From: Bacillus sp. ZZV12-4809
GTDB taxonomy: Bacteria; Bacillota; Bacilli; Bacillales; Cytobacillaceae
Assembly (NCBI RefSeq): GCF_009849585.1
Contig: NZ_VCRN01000003.1
Location: 186,001-250,000, forward strand
DNA length: 64,000 bases
Reading direction: 5' to 3'
Made by a program: the position numbers and the translations under genes. The first letter of the stretch is position 1. Every line of letters begins with the position of its first letter. Shown piece after piece: positions 42,935 to 51,406 of this stretch. The notes beneath the pieces were generated by a model. It was not told where the DNA came from and ran no database searches. It saw only the letters and a list, made by a program, of their open reading frames with translations.

Positions 42935-43384
42935 ATGGAAAATCTTCGCGGCTTGTTTCAAGTAATGACGCGCCGTTTTGGCTTACTAAATAAGAATTGC
43001 TGCAGCGTCGGCGGTTGCGATATTTCCCTCATTCAGAGCCATATTCTTTATGAGATTGATAATCAGCATAATCCATCCATGCAGCAGATTGCTGATACGC
43101 TAGGGACCGATATTACTACTTTCAGCAGGCAGGTTCAATCTTTAGTGAAGATGAACTTAGTTAAGAAGATGCCGGACCCTGCTGATAAAAGAGTCAGTAT
43201 TCTTTCGCTGACTGCTGAAGGCAGATTTATTGCAGGTTCAATAGATCAGCAGATGAATTCATTTTTACAAGAGGTCTTTTCACACATGAATGAGTTTGAA
43301 AAAGAAACAGTCATCCGCTCGATTCATTTGTTAAATAATGCTATGGAAAAATCCAGTGCATGCTGCAAGCCTATTCAGGGGTAA
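42935..43384 (+). CDS. Cys-rich MarR-family regulator
   Basis: A 149-residue MarR protein. The winged helix is at ~45-100 (PSMQQIADTLGTDITTFSRQVQSL, then DPADKRVSILSLT). It is unusual in carrying cysteine clusters at both ends: KNCCSVGGCD at ~21-30 and SSACCKPIQG at the C-terminus. These suggest direct thiol sensing of a metalloid or electrophile. ATG 42935 follows AGAGGTG. It heads the arsenic island, and matching palindromes precede it and the flavoprotein gene. Confidence 0.82.
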   Translation: MENLRGLFQVMTRRFGLLNKNCCSVGGCDISLIQSHILYEIDNQHNPSMQQIADTLGTDITTFSRQVQSLVKMNLVKKMPDPADKRVSILSLTAEGRFIAGSIDQQMNSFLQEVFSHMNEFEKETVIRSIHLLNNAMEKSSACCKPIQG

Positions 43385-43401
43385 ATTCCCCTGGGTTAAA
43401 T

Positions 43402-43418
43402 ACTTGTAATTTGCAAGT
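43402..43418 (+). promoter_or_regulatory. MarR-type operator before the flavoprotein gene
   Basis: ACTTGTAA-T-TTGCAAGT, an inverted repeat with one mismatch, shares TTGTAA with the site at 42886. Probably bound by the Cys-rich MarR protein. Confidence 0.6.
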
Positions 43419-43457
43419 AAATTCGAATCCAATACAGGAGAAAAGAGGAGCACACAC

Positions 43458-44828
43458 ATGACTAATTTTAGTGTTGTCAAAGGCTGCTGCACACCTGAGA
43501 AAAACGAGTCAGAAAAGACATCATTTAGAGAGGGTGAAGGAAGAGAGCTGCCTGTTGCTATAATTGGCGCCGGTCCTGTTGGGCTGGCAGCTGCTGCACA
43601 CCTGGCAAGCACGGGACAATCATTTATTTTGCTCGAGTCAGGAAAGCATGCTGGAGCCAATATAAAAAGCTGGGGACATATTCGGTTATTCTCACCATGG
43701 CGATACAATATTGATAAAGCTGCTGCCAGGTTATTAAGTGCAAATGGCTGGGTACAGCCGGATTCGGAAGCATTGCCTACCGGGGAGGAACTTGTTGAAC
43801 AATATCTAAAGCCGCTGTCCAGGTTACCTGAAATAAAGCCATTCATTCATCTTAATACGAAAGTTTTATCAGTTGGCAGAAAAGACACCGATAAAATGAA
43901 AACTGGAAATAGGGGGAATATTCCTTTTATCATCCATGCTGAGCAGAATGGAGAGTATCAAACATTTGAATCAAGAGCAATCATTGATGCTTCAGGCACC
44001 TGGGGAAATCCAAACCCAGCTTCCTCAAGCGGTATTTGGCTGGCTGGCGAGAAGGAAATGAAAGAAAGGATTTATTATGGAATACCCGATGTTTTAGGGA
44101 GTGAGCAGCAGCGCTATCGAAATAAACGTATTGCAGTTGTCGGCGGCGGCCATTCAGCAATTAATGCCTTGCTGGATTTAGCCGCATTGAAAGAGTCCTA
44201 TCCAGAAACAGAGATTTTATGGATCATGAGAAGAAATCAGGTTGAGGATGCTTACGGTGGAGAAGAAAAAGATACACTTAAAGCACGAGGCCGCCTCGGA
44301 AGCAGAATCCATCAATTGGTTGATAACTGGCAAGTGGAGGTCATTACTCCATTTCGCATCCAGCTGATCAAAAGGTCAGAAAAGGGAATTAGATTAATCG
44401 GGAGTCAAAATGGCAAACAGAGCAGACTGGATGGAATCGATGAAATGATTGTTAATACAGGAAGCCGTCCGGATTTTTCTATAATAAGTGAACTTCGTAC
44501 TTCCATTGATTCTTCAACTGAAAGTGCAGAAGCATTAGCACCATTAATTGATCCCAATATTCATAGCTGTGGTACGGTTCGCCCTCATGGAGAAAAGGAG
44601 TTAAGACATCCTGAGAAGAATTTTTATATTGTGGGTTCCAAAAGCTATGGCCGTGCTCCAACCTTTTTGATGGCGACAGGCTATGAGCAGGTTAGGTCAG
44701 TGGTATCTCATCTAAGCGGTGATTTCGCTGCCGCTGGAAAAGTGGAGCTGGATTTGCCGGAAACGGGTGTTTGCAGCGTTCATCTGAAAAGTTCCTGTGA
44801 TGCTCCTGCATCTTCCTGCTGCAATTGA
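43458..44828 (+). CDS. FAD/NAD(P)-dependent flavoprotein with Cys-rich ends (ArsO-like)
   Basis: A 456-residue flavoprotein. AIIGAGPVGLAAAAHLASTGQ binds FAD near residue 35, and IAVVGGGHSAINALLDLA is a second nucleotide motif near 233. It looks like flavin monooxygenase-type ArsO proteins found in ars operons. Both termini are Cys-rich: KGCCTPEK at the start, and SSCDAPASSCCN at the end. These may capture arsenicals and pass them to the flavin. The reaction (oxidation or reduction of an organoarsenical or other metalloid) is inferred, not known. Confidence 0.7.
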   Translation: MTNFSVVKGCCTPEKNESEKTSFREGEGRELPVAIIGAGPVGLAAAAHLASTGQSFILLESGKHAGANIKSWGHIRLFSPWRYNIDKAAARLLSANGWVQPDSEALPTGEELVEQYLKPLSRLPEIKPFIHLNTKVLSVGRKDTDKMKTGNRGNIPFIIHAEQNGEYQTFESRAIIDASGTWGNPNPASSSGIWLAGEKEMKERIYYGIPDVLGSEQQRYRNKRIAVVGGGHSAINALLDLAALKESYPETEILWIMRRNQVEDAYGGEEKDTLKARGRLGSRIHQLVDNWQVEVITPFRIQLIKRSEKGIRLIGSQNGKQSRLDGIDEMIVNTGSRPDFSIISELRTSIDSSTESAEALAPLIDPNIHSCGTVRPHGEKELRHPEKNFYIVGSKSYGRAPTFLMATGYEQVRSVVSHLSGDFAAAGKVELDLPETGVCSVHLKSSCDAPASSCCN

Positions 44829-44878
44829 TTAAAGGGAGGGTAATCCTTTCCCCTCATAACGATTTGAAGGTGATGACA

Positions 44879-45088
44879 ATGATCATTAATAATGCTGGAG
44901 CGCTTAAAAATGAGTATTTTATAGCATATATGAAATTAATCATGAATGCTTTTGATTGTTCTGTCGAGAAAGCTATAGAAAAAGCTGTTTCGATGGGGGA
45001 AAGTGAAATGGGACAGGAAACATATGCACAATTTTTATTGGCTTATCAGGAGTTGCTGAATCAAACAAAAGATTTGATGTTTCATTGA
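44879..45088 (+). CDS. Hypothetical 69-residue helical protein of the ars island
   Basis: ATG 44879 has GAAGG eight bases before it; a longer TTG start at 44825 overlaps the flavoprotein stop but lacks a site. The protein is helical (FIAYMKLIMNAFDCSVEKAI...) with one cysteine. No family recognised. Position inside the island suggests a link to arsenic metabolism. Confidence 0.5.
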   Translation: MIINNAGALKNEYFIAYMKLIMNAFDCSVEKAIEKAVSMGESEMGQETYAQFLLAYQELLNQTKDLMFH

Positions 45089-45192
45089 TGACTGGACTGA
45101 ACAATGCCGTCCTGCCAGGCGGATTCACTGCGCTATGCTTCGATGTTTATTATGATATACCTCATTTATTAGCGATTGGGCCGGTTCAATAA
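45088..45192 (+). pseudogene. Short coupled frame, possible gene remnant
   Basis: ATG overlaps the preceding stop (TGATG) and reads 34 residues (MTGLNNAVLPGGFTALCFDV...) to a TAA. Another frame just after it contains a hydrophobic SIILLFLAVIW stretch, as if a membrane-protein gene had decayed here. Not enough to name it. Confidence 0.25.
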
Positions 45193-45277
45193 TCCTGCTT
45201 TTCTTAGCTGTGATTTGGTAAGCTTTAACAAGACACCAGTAATATTTTTGAAACCAACCAATTAGGGGGAAACTGGA

Positions 45278-45784
45278 ATGTTGAGTGATACTTTTATTCG
45301 TGAAGCCAGAAAGACAGATTTAGAGACTATTTTGGAGATATATAATCAGGGAATACAGGATCGAATTGCTACATTGGAAACAGAAGCAAAAGACCTTTCC
45401 TATATGTCAAACTGGTTTAAACAGCATCAGGGGAGATATAGTGTGCTTGCTGCCGAAAAAGGGGGTATAGTAATCGGCTGGGCATCTCTGAATCCGTATA
45501 GCAGCCGATGTTCATATGATGGAGTGGCAGATCTGTCAGTCTATATCGCAAGGGAGTTCAGAGGGAAAGGGGCAGGCGAGAAGCTGCTCACTGCACTGGA
45601 ATTGAAAGCAAGAGAGAACCAGTTCCATAAGCTTGTTTTGTTTACTTTTCCATTTAATAGACTGGGACAGAGTCTGTATATGAAAATGGGTTTTCGTGAA
45701 GTAGGTATATTTCGAAATCAGGGTTTGCTGGACGGAGAATTTGTGGACGTTATGGCTATGGAAAAACTATTATCTTGCGGCTAA
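45278..45784 (+). CDS. arsN1: ArsN1-type GNAT acetyltransferase (arsinothricin/phosphinothricin-like)
   Basis: A 168-residue GNAT enzyme. EIYNQGIQDRIATLETE near the start and VADLSVYIAREFRGKGAGEKLL with YMKMGFREVGIF are typical of the ArsN1/phosphinothricin acetyltransferase family. ArsN1 N-acetylates the arsenic-containing antibiotic arsinothricin. The location, just before arsR-arsB-arsC, supports this over a general phosphinothricin role. AGGGGGAAAC precedes ATG 45278. Confidence 0.78.
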   Translation: MLSDTFIREARKTDLETILEIYNQGIQDRIATLETEAKDLSYMSNWFKQHQGRYSVLAAEKGGIVIGWASLNPYSSRCSYDGVADLSVYIAREFRGKGAGEKLLTALELKARENQFHKLVLFTFPFNRLGQSLYMKMGFREVGIFRNQGLLDGEFVDVMAMEKLLSCG

Positions 45785-45867
45785 AGTTTTAGCCGTTATT
45801 TGTTGGATGACGTAAAAAGCAGTGGCTCACCTAGAGACAGCTGCCACATTTTCGGTAAATAAGTAAA

Positions 45868-45895
45868 AACGATTTACTTATATAAGTAAATCGTT
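45868..45895 (+). promoter_or_regulatory. ArsR operator (28-bp perfect palindrome)
   Basis: AACGATTTACTTAT followed by its exact reverse complement, 37 bases before the arsR start and overlapping the TATATA -10 region. Strong candidate for the ArsR site. Confidence 0.85.
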
Positions 45896-45931
45896 ATATA
45901 GTTATATACGCAAAGCGGAGGTGGGATATTC

Positions 45932-46276
45932 ATGAATGGAGGCACGCTCGAAATCGACAAAACTGCATCTATTTTAAAATTACTAGGCGATAAAACACGT
46001 CTTACAATCGTGAAACTATTAAAGGAACATGATTGCTGTGTATGTGAGTTTGTGGAGATTTTTAAAATGAGCCAGCCAGCCATTAGCCAACATCTTCGGA
46101 AACTAAAAGATGCAGGTGTGGTTAGGGAAACCAGAAGGGGACAGTGGATTATTTATTCATTGAATCAGGAAAGTGAATTTTATCCATTAGTTCAGGCTGT
46201 GCTGAATCACCTTCCAAGCCAGGATTATTTATTAACCGAATTGGAAGAGCAGGGATTGCGAATTTCCTGCGAGTAA
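45932..46276 (+). CDS. arsR: ArsR arsenite-responsive repressor
   Basis: A 114-residue ArsR/SmtB repressor. The As(III)-binding motif on helix 3 is HDCCVCEF (Cys35, Cys36, Cys38), matching the classic ELCVCDL. Recognition helix [18 protein letters not shown] follows. It has a perfect palindrome upstream and leads the arsRBC unit. AGGTGGGA precedes ATG. Confidence 0.93.
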   Translation: MNGGTLEIDKTASILKLLGDKTRLTIVKLLKEHDCCVCEFVEIFKMSQPAISQHLRKLKDAGVVRETRRGQWIIYSLNQESEFYPLVQAVLNHLPSQDYLLTELEEQGLRISCE

Positions 46277-46290
46277 GAGGGGGAAACAAA

Positions 46291-47586
46291 TTGACTCAAA
46301 TAATTTTAGCATCGGTGATTTTCATAGTCACCCTCACATTTGTCATTTGGCAGCCAAAAGGGCTATCAATTGGCTGGTCTGCATGCGGCGGAGCCATCCT
46401 TGCTTTAATAGCCGGTGTGGTTGATTTCAATGATGTCATAGATGTTACAGCCATTGTTTGGAATGCCACATTAACTTTTATTGCAATCATTATTATTTCG
46501 CTTATTTTAGATGAAATTGGATTTTTCGAATGGGCCGCCTTACATATGGCGAGAGCGGCAAAGGGGAGCGGAGTGAAGATGTTCATTTACGTTTCCATTT
46601 TGGGAGCTGTGGTCGCAGCATTTTTTGCGAATGATGGGGCTGCGCTCATTCTCACGCCAATAGTTCTTGCGATGGTCCGAAATCTGCAGTTTGAAGAAAA
46701 GTTGGTTTTTCCGTTTATTATCGCCAGCGGATTTATTGCGGATACTACGTCACTGCCATTAGTTGTCAGCAACCTTGTCAATATCGTTTCAGCTGATTAT
46801 TTCGGCATCGGCTTTGGGGAATATGCCTCACGCATGATTATTCCGAACTTCTTTTCATTGGGTGCCAGCATCTTGGTCTTATACCTATACTTCAGAAAAA
46901 GCATACCAAAGAATTATGAATTATCTCATTTGAAAAACCCGGGAGAGGCAGTTAAAGACAGTAAAATGTTCCGATTGTCATGGCTGGTGTTAGGTATCTT
47001 ATTAATTGGCTATTTCGCAAGTGAGTGGATTGGTGTCCCCGTTTCATTCATCGCGGGCATTGTAACGGTGTTCTTTCTGCTCATGGCGCGCAGAAGCCCG
47101 GCTGTGAATACACGAACGGTCATCAAGGGTGCACCCTGGGCTATCGTTTTCTTTTCAATCGGCATGTATGTAGTGGTTTACGGTCTTAGAAACGCGGGTC
47201 TTACCAATGTTTTAGCTGATTTAATTCAAATGACAGCTGACCAGGGACTGTTCGCAGCAACAATCGGAATGGGATTCATTGCGGCCATTCTTTCTTCTGT
47301 CATGAACAATTTGCCAACCGTGATGATTGATGCTCTGGCCATTGCTGAAACCGATACAAGCGGTGTGATGCGGGAAGCACTTATTTATGCAAATGTTATT
47401 GGATCTGATTTAGGGCCGAAAATTACGCCGATTGGGTCCCTCGCCACTTTGTTATGGCTTCATGTTTTGTCTCTGAAGGGAGTAAAAATATCATGGGGAA
47501 CTTATTTTAAAACAGGGATCATTTTAACCATTCCAACACTGTTCATCACATTATTCGGTTTGTACATTTGGCTAATGATTATTTAA
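46291..47586 (+). CDS. arsB: ArsB arsenite efflux permease
   Basis: A 431-residue, 11-12-helix membrane protein of the ArsB/NhaD superfamily. It exports As(OH)3/Sb(OH)3. [19 protein letters not shown] and [23 protein letters not shown] are typical ArsB segments. No ArsA ATPase gene is present, so it probably runs on the proton motive force. TTG 46291 follows GAGGGGGAA, 14 bases after arsR. Confidence 0.93.
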   Translation: MTQIILASVIFIVTLTFVIWQPKGLSIGWSACGGAILALIAGVVDFNDVIDVTAIVWNATLTFIAIIIISLILDEIGFFEWAALHMARAAKGSGVKMFIYVSILGAVVAAFFANDGAALILTPIVLAMVRNLQFEEKLVFPFIIASGFIADTTSLPLVVSNLVNIVSADYFGIGFGEYASRMIIPNFFSLGASILVLYLYFRKSIPKNYELSHLKNPGEAVKDSKMFRLSWLVLGILLIGYFASEWIGVPVSFIAGIVTVFFLLMARRSPAVNTRTVIKGAPWAIVFFSIGMYVVVYGLRNAGLTNVLADLIQMTADQGLFAATIGMGFIAAILSSVMNNLPTVMIDALAIAETDTSGVMREALIYANVIGSDLGPKITPIGSLATLLWLHVLSLKGVKISWGTYFKTGIILTIPTLFITLFGLYIWLMII

Positions 47587-47602
47587 TAAGGAGAGTCCCA
47601 AC

Positions 47603-48022
47603 ATGACTAAAAAAACGATCTACTTTTTATGCACAGGCAACTCATGCCGCAGCCAGATGGCTGAAGGATGGGCAAAACAGCATTTAGGCGAAGATTGGAA
47701 TGTTTACAGTGCGGGGATTGAAGCACATGGTTTAAATCCGAATGCTGTAAAAGCCATGATAGAAGCAGGGATTGACATCTCTAATCAGACTTCTGATATC
47801 ATTAATTCTGAGATTTTAAATAATGCAGATTTGGTTGTAACGCTTTGCGGAGACGCAGCTGATAAATGCCCGATGACACCTCCTCTTGTAAAGCGCGAGC
47901 ACTGGGGATTTGATGACCCTGCAAAAGCAGAAGGATCAGAAGAAGAAAAATGGGCTTTCTTTCAGCGTGTCCGTGACGAAATTGGCCAAAGGATTAAAAC
48001 ATTTGCCGAAACAGGAAAGTAA
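47603..48022 (+). CDS. arsC: ArsC arsenate reductase, thioredoxin-coupled
   Basis: A 139-residue low-molecular-weight-phosphatase-type arsenate reductase. The P-loop CTGNSCR spans Cys10-Arg16, and the redox pair Cys82 and Cys89 ([11 protein letters not shown]) is in place. It turns arsenate to arsenite for ArsB using thioredoxin. Normal length and all Cys codons intact, in contrast with the HesB-like gene 24 bases downstream. Confidence 0.95.
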   Translation: MTKKTIYFLCTGNSCRSQMAEGWAKQHLGEDWNVYSAGIEAHGLNPNAVKAMIEAGIDISNQTSDIINSEILNNADLVVTLCGDAADKCPMTPPLVKREHWGFDDPAKAEGSEEEKWAFFQRVRDEIGQRIKTFAETGK

Positions 48023-48046
48023 ACATTCAGAGGGAGTGATTTTATT

Positions 48047-48325
48047 TTGAAAATAACAGATCATGCACGCGAGGAATTGATAAAAATGATGGAAGTGCAA
48101 AATGCCAGCAGCGTCCGCATCTTTTTTGACGTCTATGGCTGAGGACAGCCAAGAATAGGACTGGCTCTGGATGAGCCGGAAACAGATGATATTATTGTCA
48201 CAATTAATGAAATCAAAGTAGCTATCGATCCGATCATTGAACCAAACACCGAAGACCTTGTATTAGAACGAAGCGGAAACGGAAGAGGAATCTCAATGAT
48301 AGGGAACACAGGAAGATGCTGTTAG
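48047..48325 (+). CDS. HesB/IscA-like protein with in-frame TGA at the first conserved Cys (candidate selenoprotein)
   Basis: From TTG 48047 (AGAGGGAG upstream) the frame runs 92 codons to TAG 48323, crossing one TGA at 48140-48142, codon 32. The text reads FFDVYG-TGA-GQPRIGLALDEP, where HesB/IscA proteins have the Cys of GCSG; the C-terminus TGRCC stands for the second Cys motif (CGCG). Everything after the TGA is conserved-looking HesB (DIIVTINEIKVAIDP). Read as Sec it is a HesB-like selenoprotein, a class I recall from bacterial selenoprotein surveys. It may sequester or transfer Fe, As or Se. It is the last gene of arsRBC. Terminator follows. Confidence 0.82.
48161..48179 (+). promoter_or_regulatory. 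Candidate bacterial SECIS element in the HesB-like gene
   Basis: CTGGCTC pairs with GAGCCGG (seven pairs, one T-G) around the loop TGGAT. The G of the loop is 26 nt after the TGA at 48140-48142, in the range expected for bacterial SECIS. Folding by eye. Confidence 0.65.
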
Positions 48326-48352
48326 AAAAAGACCCAATGGGTCTTTTTCTTT
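48326..48352 (+). terminator. ars operon terminator
   Basis: AAAAAGACCC / GGGTCTTTTT hairpin around AAT. Confidence 0.92.
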
Positions 48353-48484
48353 GTCTATTGAGTTAATAGCTTTTTGCAGGCTCTTTTTGGATAAATTGTG
48401 TTTTCGCTTATCTATATTGACCATGATTAGTTTGGCTTGATTAGCATGGGCTGGGCCTATCTTGAGCTGAGCTGCCTATTACAC

Positions 48485-49351
48485 TTATTTCCTTTTGTCA
48501 GAGTAAAACGTGCCAAAACGTTCCCAAATTCCCTCCAGTTTTTCAAGACGATCCTCAGATTCATTCATTCGATTTTTTCCAACATACGCTATGAGTGTAT
48601 TAATAAGACTTTGCGGAGCAACAAAAGAATCAAAAAATGTTGGTAATTGACTTGAAGCAGTTAGCACAGCATCCCCATGAGGAACGAGCGGCGAAAGAAG
48701 ATTGTCTGTAATGACAATGGTGGCGGCACCTCGTTCTTTTGCAAAATCCATAATATTGACAGTACTTGTTGAATAACGTGAGAAACTGATTCCAACTACT
48801 ACATCTTCCGCATTCAATGCATATAATTGTTCAGGTTTATTTTCAACAGGACCGAGTAAATGAGCATTTCCTAAAATAATATCCAAGTAATATTGCAGAA
48901 ATAGCCCAAGAGATGTGGCGCTCCGGTTCGCAGATATGTATATTTTTTTCCCGTTAAGCAGATGGTTTCCCGCATCTGCAATCGCCTTTGAATCTAAATT
49001 TTCCATCGTCGATTTAATATTGGCTATATCATCTTTAAAAATATCGTAGATGGCCTGGTTTGAATCATCATAAATCTGTGAAGACATTTTTAACCTGTCC
49101 TTCGTCGTCAACTGCATCTGAACAGAGTTCTGCATCTGGTTCTGCAGTTCACGATAGCCGGAATATCCTAAAAAGACAGCAAAACGTACCACTGAAGCCT
49201 CGCTTACTCCTGCTTGTTTGGCCAGGGTTGCAACCGTATAGAAAGGAACCGTGTTCGTGTTTTGAAGGATATAGGAAGCCAGTTTTTCCTGTGACTTGCT
49301 CATGCTTGACATTTTTTCAGCAATTAATTGATAGACATTTTTATTACTCAT
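48485..49351 (-). CDS. RpiR/MurR-family regulator
   Basis: A 288-residue regulator. The N-terminal HTH_6 (VATLAKQAGVSEASVVRFAVFLG) and C-terminal SIS sugar-phosphate domain (GKKIYISANRSATSLG, VVGISFSRYSTSTVN) are clear. It is divergent from a PLP aminotransferase gene with a palindrome between them, so an amino-sugar or amino-acid-derived effector is likely. Confidence 0.9.
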   Translation of the reverse strand: MSNKNVYQLIAEKMSSMSKSQEKLASYILQNTNTVPFYTVATLAKQAGVSEASVVRFAVFLGYSGYRELQNQMQNSVQMQLTTKDRLKMSSQIYDDSNQAIYDIFKDDIANIKSTMENLDSKAIADAGNHLLNGKKIYISANRSATSLGLFLQYYLDIILGNAHLLGPVENKPEQLYALNAEDVVVGISFSRYSTSTVNIMDFAKERGAATIVITDNLLSPLVPHGDAVLTASSQLPTFFDSFVAPQSLINTLIAYVGKNRMNESEDRLEKLEGIWERFGTFYSDKRK

Positions 49352-49488
49352 AATGACCCCTTTTAAATTTTTACTTTAAAAATAGGATAGTCCTATCATC
49401 AAACAAATGCAACAAAAGTTTCATGTTCTATAGTTTTTTGAAATTTTTTGTTCAAAAAGGGTTCCAAAATCATTCATTCTCGCCTATT

Positions 49489-49506
49489 ATGAAATAAATA
49501 TTTCAT
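49489..49506. promoter_or_regulatory. RpiR-type palindromic operator
   Basis: ATGAAAT-AAAT-ATTTCAT, arms of 7 perfect bases, in the divergent region between the RpiR and aminotransferase genes. TGAAA-n-TTTCA motifs are usual for RpiR regulators. Confidence 0.65.
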
Positions 49507-49555
49507 TATTTTATGATTTTGAATAAAATATTTCTGAATGCAGGAGGATATTGTG

Positions 49556-50935
49556 ATGACATTAATGGCAAGCCATTCCCTAACAGAGTTTGAGAACCAG
49601 ACATCAAAATCCAGAGATTTTTTCTTAAAAGCTAAAGAAGTCATGCCAGGCGGAGTAACCGCTAATATCAAATCTTTTGATCCATATCCAATTATTATGG
49701 AAAAAGGGAAGGGAGCTTATCTATATGATCTCGATGGAAACGAGTATGTTGATTATCTGCTTTCCTACGGTGCTTTAATGCTTGGGCATGGACATCCAAA
49801 AATCATTCAAGCCATACAGGAACAGCTTGAGGGAGACGGGACTATGTTATTTGGAACTCCACACCGGCTTGAACTTGCTATGGGAGAGAAAATAAAAGAG
49901 CTTTATCCAAGTATGGAAAGAATCCGTTATACCAGCTCCGGAACAGAAGCTACTCTTCTGGCTTTGCGATTGGCATATGCTTATACAGGTAAAACAAAAA
50001 TTGCTAAATTCGAGGGTCATTACCATGGAGGTTATGATCAGGTTCTTTTAAGTTTAAATCCTTCTCTTGAAGAAGCAGGGCAAGCTCATGCACCAAAGTC
50101 AGTGATTGAATCCAAAGGGATTGATCCATATCATGAGATACAAACCATAGTACTTCCTTTTAATGATCTCGAACATACCTCTGATATCTTAAAGAAGAAT
50201 AAGGATGAAATTGCTGCCGTTATCCTTGAGCCCATACAGGGCGGATTCATCCCGGCAGAACCTTCGTTTATGAAGGGTCTAAGAAAGCTGACGGAGGAGC
50301 TGGGCATCCTATTAATTTTTGACGAAGTAAAAACAGGTTTTCGTGTGGGACTCAGTGGAGCTCAAGGACACTACAGCATTAAACCAGATCTCACAGCACT
50401 GGGAAAAGTGGCAGGCGGCGGTTTTCCTGTGGGAATCGTAGGGGGCAAAGAAGAAATCACGATGACAAGCGCTCCCACCGTTTCGTCAGATGTTTTTGAC
50501 AGTAGTCACAGTAAAAAATCCAGTGCCAAAGATGTTCTATTCCACAGCGGAACATACAATGGACACCCTACGATTCTGGCAGCTGGTCTTGCTACTATAA
50601 ATGTATTGGAACAAGAGATTGAACACGTTTTTAAAATGACTGACAGATTAAAAGAAGGGATAAAGGGTCTTTTTGAACAGCGGGGAATTCCGATGCAAAC
50701 AATTGGTCTGGGCACCATATTTAACGTTATCATTACGGAAAAAGAACAAGTAAGAAACTACAGAGATTTACAGCAGGCTAATTTTTCCATGAGAAAGGAA
50801 CTGGACTTTGGTTTGCTTGCAAAGGGTATCTATACAAAGCCATTAAACAGATACAGCATGGCTACAGTCCATGGCGAAAAGGAAGTAGACCGTACACTTG
50901 AGGCGTATGATACCGTACTTTCTAAAATGTTTTAA
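49556..50935 (+). CDS. Class III PLP aminotransferase (HemL/GSA-like)
   Basis: A 459-residue fold-type I PLP enzyme related to glutamate-1-semialdehyde aminomutase. SSGTEATLLALRLA holds the phosphate loop; ILIFDEVKTGFR gives the Asp for the pyridine nitrogen; the Schiff-base lysine is in TALGKVAGGGFPVG. The context (RpiR regulator) and lack of haem genes argue against hemL; it may act on an amino sugar, amino acid or aminoaldehyde. ATG 49556 follows AGGAGG. Confidence 0.82.
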   Translation: MTLMASHSLTEFENQTSKSRDFFLKAKEVMPGGVTANIKSFDPYPIIMEKGKGAYLYDLDGNEYVDYLLSYGALMLGHGHPKIIQAIQEQLEGDGTMLFGTPHRLELAMGEKIKELYPSMERIRYTSSGTEATLLALRLAYAYTGKTKIAKFEGHYHGGYDQVLLSLNPSLEEAGQAHAPKSVIESKGIDPYHEIQTIVLPFNDLEHTSDILKKNKDEIAAVILEPIQGGFIPAEPSFMKGLRKLTEELGILLIFDEVKTGFRVGLSGAQGHYSIKPDLTALGKVAGGGFPVGIVGGKEEITMTSAPTVSSDVFDSSHSKKSSAKDVLFHSGTYNGHPTILAAGLATINVLEQEIEHVFKMTDRLKEGIKGLFEQRGIPMQTIGLGTIFNVIITEKEQVRNYRDLQQANFSMRKELDFGLLAKGIYTKPLNRYSMATVHGEKEVDRTLEAYDTVLSKMF

Positions 50936-50960
50936 AGGTTTTCGAGTGAATAATAAAATA

Positions 50961-50998
50961 AAAAAGCAATGCAGTTTTCATACGCTGCATTGCTTTTT
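50961..50998. terminator. Bidirectional terminator
   Basis: AAGCAATGCAG / CTGCATTGCTT hairpin between A and T runs. Confidence 0.9.
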
Positions 50999-51002
50999 AA
51001 AA

Positions 51003-51401
51003 TTAACGTTCCGCTGTTTTCTCAGTCAAAAAGGTAATCACCACAAACAAGGCGAAGGCAAGCAATAGCAAGGTTCCGCCAACAATAAAGAAGACCAGAA
51101 CAAAGGTATCCCCTAAATCGAAGGGATTTAATGTATACATCCACATGCCGATTGTTAAGCCTAATGCCCCTGCCATTCCAAGAATACTGTGAATGGAAAC
51201 CAGCCTCTTATATTTTACGCGGTATACTTTATAAAAGATTCCCCATGCGAATACGGAAAGCCATCCTACCAGCAGGATGTGGGCATGAATGGGCCTTAAT
51301 GAATAATCCATCTGCCCGGACATATGTGATCCAAGATAGGTTCCGATAATGCCAAATACGGCTGCAAATCTAATTAACCTGATACTCCATTTTTGTTCCA
51401 T
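51003..51401 (-). CDS. Four-helix membrane protein resembling a haem-copper oxidase subunit I fragment
   Basis: A 132-residue protein with four transmembrane helices and a conserved His cluster (SLRPIHAHILLVGW). This looks like helix II of cytochrome oxidase subunit I and similar small proteins are labelled cytochrome-c oxidase. It cannot be a full oxidase. It is the last gene of the MMPL/two-component unit, five bases after the kinase gene; role unknown, maybe redox-linked. Confidence 0.55.
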   Translation of the reverse strand: MEQKWSIRLIRFAAVFGIIGTYLGSHMSGQMDYSLRPIHAHILLVGWLSVFAWGIFYKVYRVKYKRLVSIHSILGMAGALGLTIGMWMYTLNPFDLGDTFVLVFFIVGGTLLLLAFALFVVITFLTEKTAER

Positions 51402-51406
51402 AACGC

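Noticed and set aside
47603-48022. ArsC as a further selenoprotein
   Set aside because: Cys10, Cys15, Cys82 and Cys89 all have normal Cys codons, and no in-frame TGA is present.
48152-48166. AGCCA/TGGCT stem as the SECIS of the HesB-like gene
   Set aside because: Its loop lies only about 10 nt after the TGA and the stem is short; the 48161-48179 hairpin is stronger and at proper distance.
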